This document shows positions 3,868 through 5,067 of a stretch of DNA of 5,067 bases, in pieces. The notes below the pieces were generated by a model. That model made no database searches and had not been told where the DNA came from. It was given only the letters and a program-made list of their open reading frames with translations. A program made the translations under genes and the position numbers. Location: assembly GCA_020047725.1 (NCBI GenBank), contig JAIFNM010000315.1:1-5067 (forward strand), given 5' to 3'. Every line of letters starts with the position of its first letter. Position 1 is the first letter of the stretch. The stretch comes from Betaproteobacteria bacterium (GTDB taxonomy: Bacteria; Pseudomonadota; Gammaproteobacteria; Burkholderiales; Rhodocyclaceae).

Positions 3868-5067
3868 TCCATGCGTTCTAGTGGTTGATGACGAGGAAAT
3901 TGCCTGCCAGAACCTCGTGCATGTACTGAAGCGTGAGTGCCTTGATGTTGATAGCACTACCGATAGCGGGAAAGCGGTCCATATGCTGGGCCAGAAGACT
4001 TATCAGTTGGTGCTTACCGACCTTCGTATGCCGGGCATAGATGGTCTCAGCCTCCTGAAGATGGTTAAGGAACGTTCCCCGAATACGGAGGTAATCGTGA
4101 TTACGGCCCATGCCAGCACCGCCTCAGCGGTTGATGCCATGCGAGCCGGTGCATTCTATTACGTTGAGAAACCATTCCGATTGCATGAAGTGCGCAAGGT
4201 GGTCAAGGAAGCGCTTGAAAAAACCTCCCTTAAAGCCGAGAACGCCCAACTGAAGACCGCACTGTCGATAGCCAACGGGAAAGGCCGGGTCGTCACCAGC
4301 TCACATCTTATGGAGGAATTGCTGGTTACCGCGACCCGTATCGCTCCAACAGATTGTTCAGTACTAATCTACGGTGAGACTGGAGTCGGCAAAGAAGTGA
4401 TTGCCCGTCATGTGCACGACAATAGCCACCGGGCGTTAGGCCCCTTTGTCGCAATCAACTGCGGGGCATTGTCAGAGGACTTGCTATCCAACGAGTTATT
4501 CGGCCACGAACGAGGGGCATTTACGAACGCCTCCACAATGAAAAGAGGGCTGTTGGAGACTGCTGAAGGCGGTACGTTATTCCTGGACGAGGTGACTGAA
4601 ATGGCGCTATCAGTTCAGGTTAAGCTGTTGCGCTTTCTTCAAGAAAAAGAGTTTTATCGTTTGGGAGGTGTGGCCACCATCAAAGCGAATATACGTGTGA
4701 TTGCGGCAACCAACAGGATTCCAGCTGATTGCGTTGCTGATGGGAGTTTACGGCAAGATCTGTTTTTCCGGCTTAATGTTGTGAGCTTAAACATCCCACC
4801 ACTCAGAGCTCGGCGTGGAGACATTCCCATGCTCGCCATGCATTTTCTATCACGTGCAGCGCACCGGATGAATAAGCAGGTGTCAGAAATCCATCCTGAT
4901 GCATTTGATTGTTTGCTTGCCCACGATTATCCCGGAAATGTGAGGGAACTCGAAAACTTGATGGACCGAGGAGTTGCTCTCGCGGTGGGTGACACCATCA
5001 CAACCGAATCGCTACCCACAGACCTTCGGCGGAGTACTTCTCAAGTTGTCGGGATCAACCCGATGAA
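3860..5067 (+). CDS. NtrC-family sigma-54-dependent response regulator (C-terminus beyond window)
   Basis: ATG 3860-3862 overlaps the kinase stop by eight bases (ATGTCTAA), with GGAAG just upstream. The frame stays open for 402 codons to the right edge. Residues 1-120 form a receiver domain with acidic Asp10-Asp11, phosphoacceptor Asp54 in 'LTDLRMPGIDG', Thr82 and Lys104. After a linker with heptad-like character (about 118-136), the AAA+ domain follows: Walker A 'GETGVGKE' (172-179), Walker B 'GGTLFLDEV' (237-245, Asp243 and Glu244), the sensor I region 'IAATNR' (281-286), arginine-finger candidates Arg298 and Arg304 in 'LRQDLFFRL', and 'YPGNVREL' (357-364). The sigma-54 contact loop reads GAFTNA (219-224), with Asn223 replacing the conserved Gly. 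The Fis-type helix-turn-helix expected after residue ~402 is outside the window. It should turn the kinase signal into ATP-driven opening of sigma-54 promoters, most plausibly the pal promoter next door. Confidence 0.94.
   Translation, partial: MSNPCVLVVDDEEIACQNLVHVLKRECLDVDSTTDSGKAVHMLGQKTYQLVLTDLRMPGIDGLSLLKMVKERSPNTEVIVITAHASTASAVDAMRAGAFYYVEKPFRLHEVRKVVKEALEKTSLKAENAQLKTALSIANGKGRVVTSSHLMEELLVTATRIAPTDCSVLIYGETGVGKEVIARHVHDNSHRALGPFVAINCGALSEDLLSNELFGHERGAFTNASTMKRGLLETAEGGTLFLDEVTEMALSVQVKLLRFLQEKEFYRLGGVATIKANIRVIAATNRIPADCVADGSLRQDLFFRLNVVSLNIPPLRARRGDIPMLAMHFLSRAAHRMNKQVSEIHPDAFDCLLAHDYPGNVRELENLMDRGVALAVGDTITTESLPTDLRRSTSQVVGINPM

Overview
The window looks like chromosomal DNA from a Gram-negative proteobacterium, most likely a betaproteobacterium. 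The Pal protein has the 'LSKRSIYFDLDSSVVKQEY' and 'NTDERGSREYNLALGQRRADVV' style of betaproteobacterial Pal, there are two outer-membrane-type lipoproteins with OmpA-like peptidoglycan-binding domains, and there is a sigma-54 (RpoN) activator. This assignment is from recalled family resemblance only.

Layout from left to right: (1) positions 1-687, minus strand: the N-terminal 229 residues of a CPA2/Kef-like membrane cation:proton antiporter, cut by the left edge. (2) 843-1415, minus: a 190-residue lipoprotein with an OmpA C-terminal domain and a GTG start. (3) 1409-1507, minus: a possible 32-codon ORF with a Shine-Dalgarno sequence, its stop overlapping the GTG of the lipoprotein gene. (4) 1600-2136, minus: a Pal-type lipoprotein with no tol genes beside it. 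(5) 2137-2439: a 303-base AT-rich divergent control region. (6) 2440-3867, plus: a membrane sensor histidine kinase. (7) 3860-5067, plus: an NtrC-type response regulator (receiver plus sigma-54 AAA+ domain), overlapping the kinase gene by 8 bases and cut by the right edge before its DNA-binding domain.

The main result is the control region. On the minus strand, facing pal, there is a near-consensus -24/-12 sigma-54 promoter (2228-2243). Upstream of it come an IHF-like site (2258-2270) and then two GTTGC-N5-GCAAC dyads (2317-2331 and 2401-2415) whose equivalent positions are exactly 84 bp apart, about eight helical turns. They centre near -107 and -191 from the predicted start. This is the standard layout of an enhancer-driven sigma-54 promoter, next to a gene for a sigma-54 activator. 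The inference is a self-contained regulon: the kinase senses an envelope or periplasmic signal through its ~140-residue periplasmic domain, phosphorylates the regulator, and the regulator binds the dyads and switches on pal, the OmpA-like lipoprotein and perhaps the antiporter. The inner dyad overlaps a CATAAT -10-like box just before the kinase gene, so the system may also control itself.

Points to check: the regulator's sigma-54 contact motif reads GAFTNA, not GAFTGA; the antiporter fragment lacks the acidic pair expected in transport helix 5; the Pal signal peptide has no positive charge before its hydrophobic core. No tRNA, rRNA, CRISPR array, insertion sequence or convincing rho-independent terminator was found.
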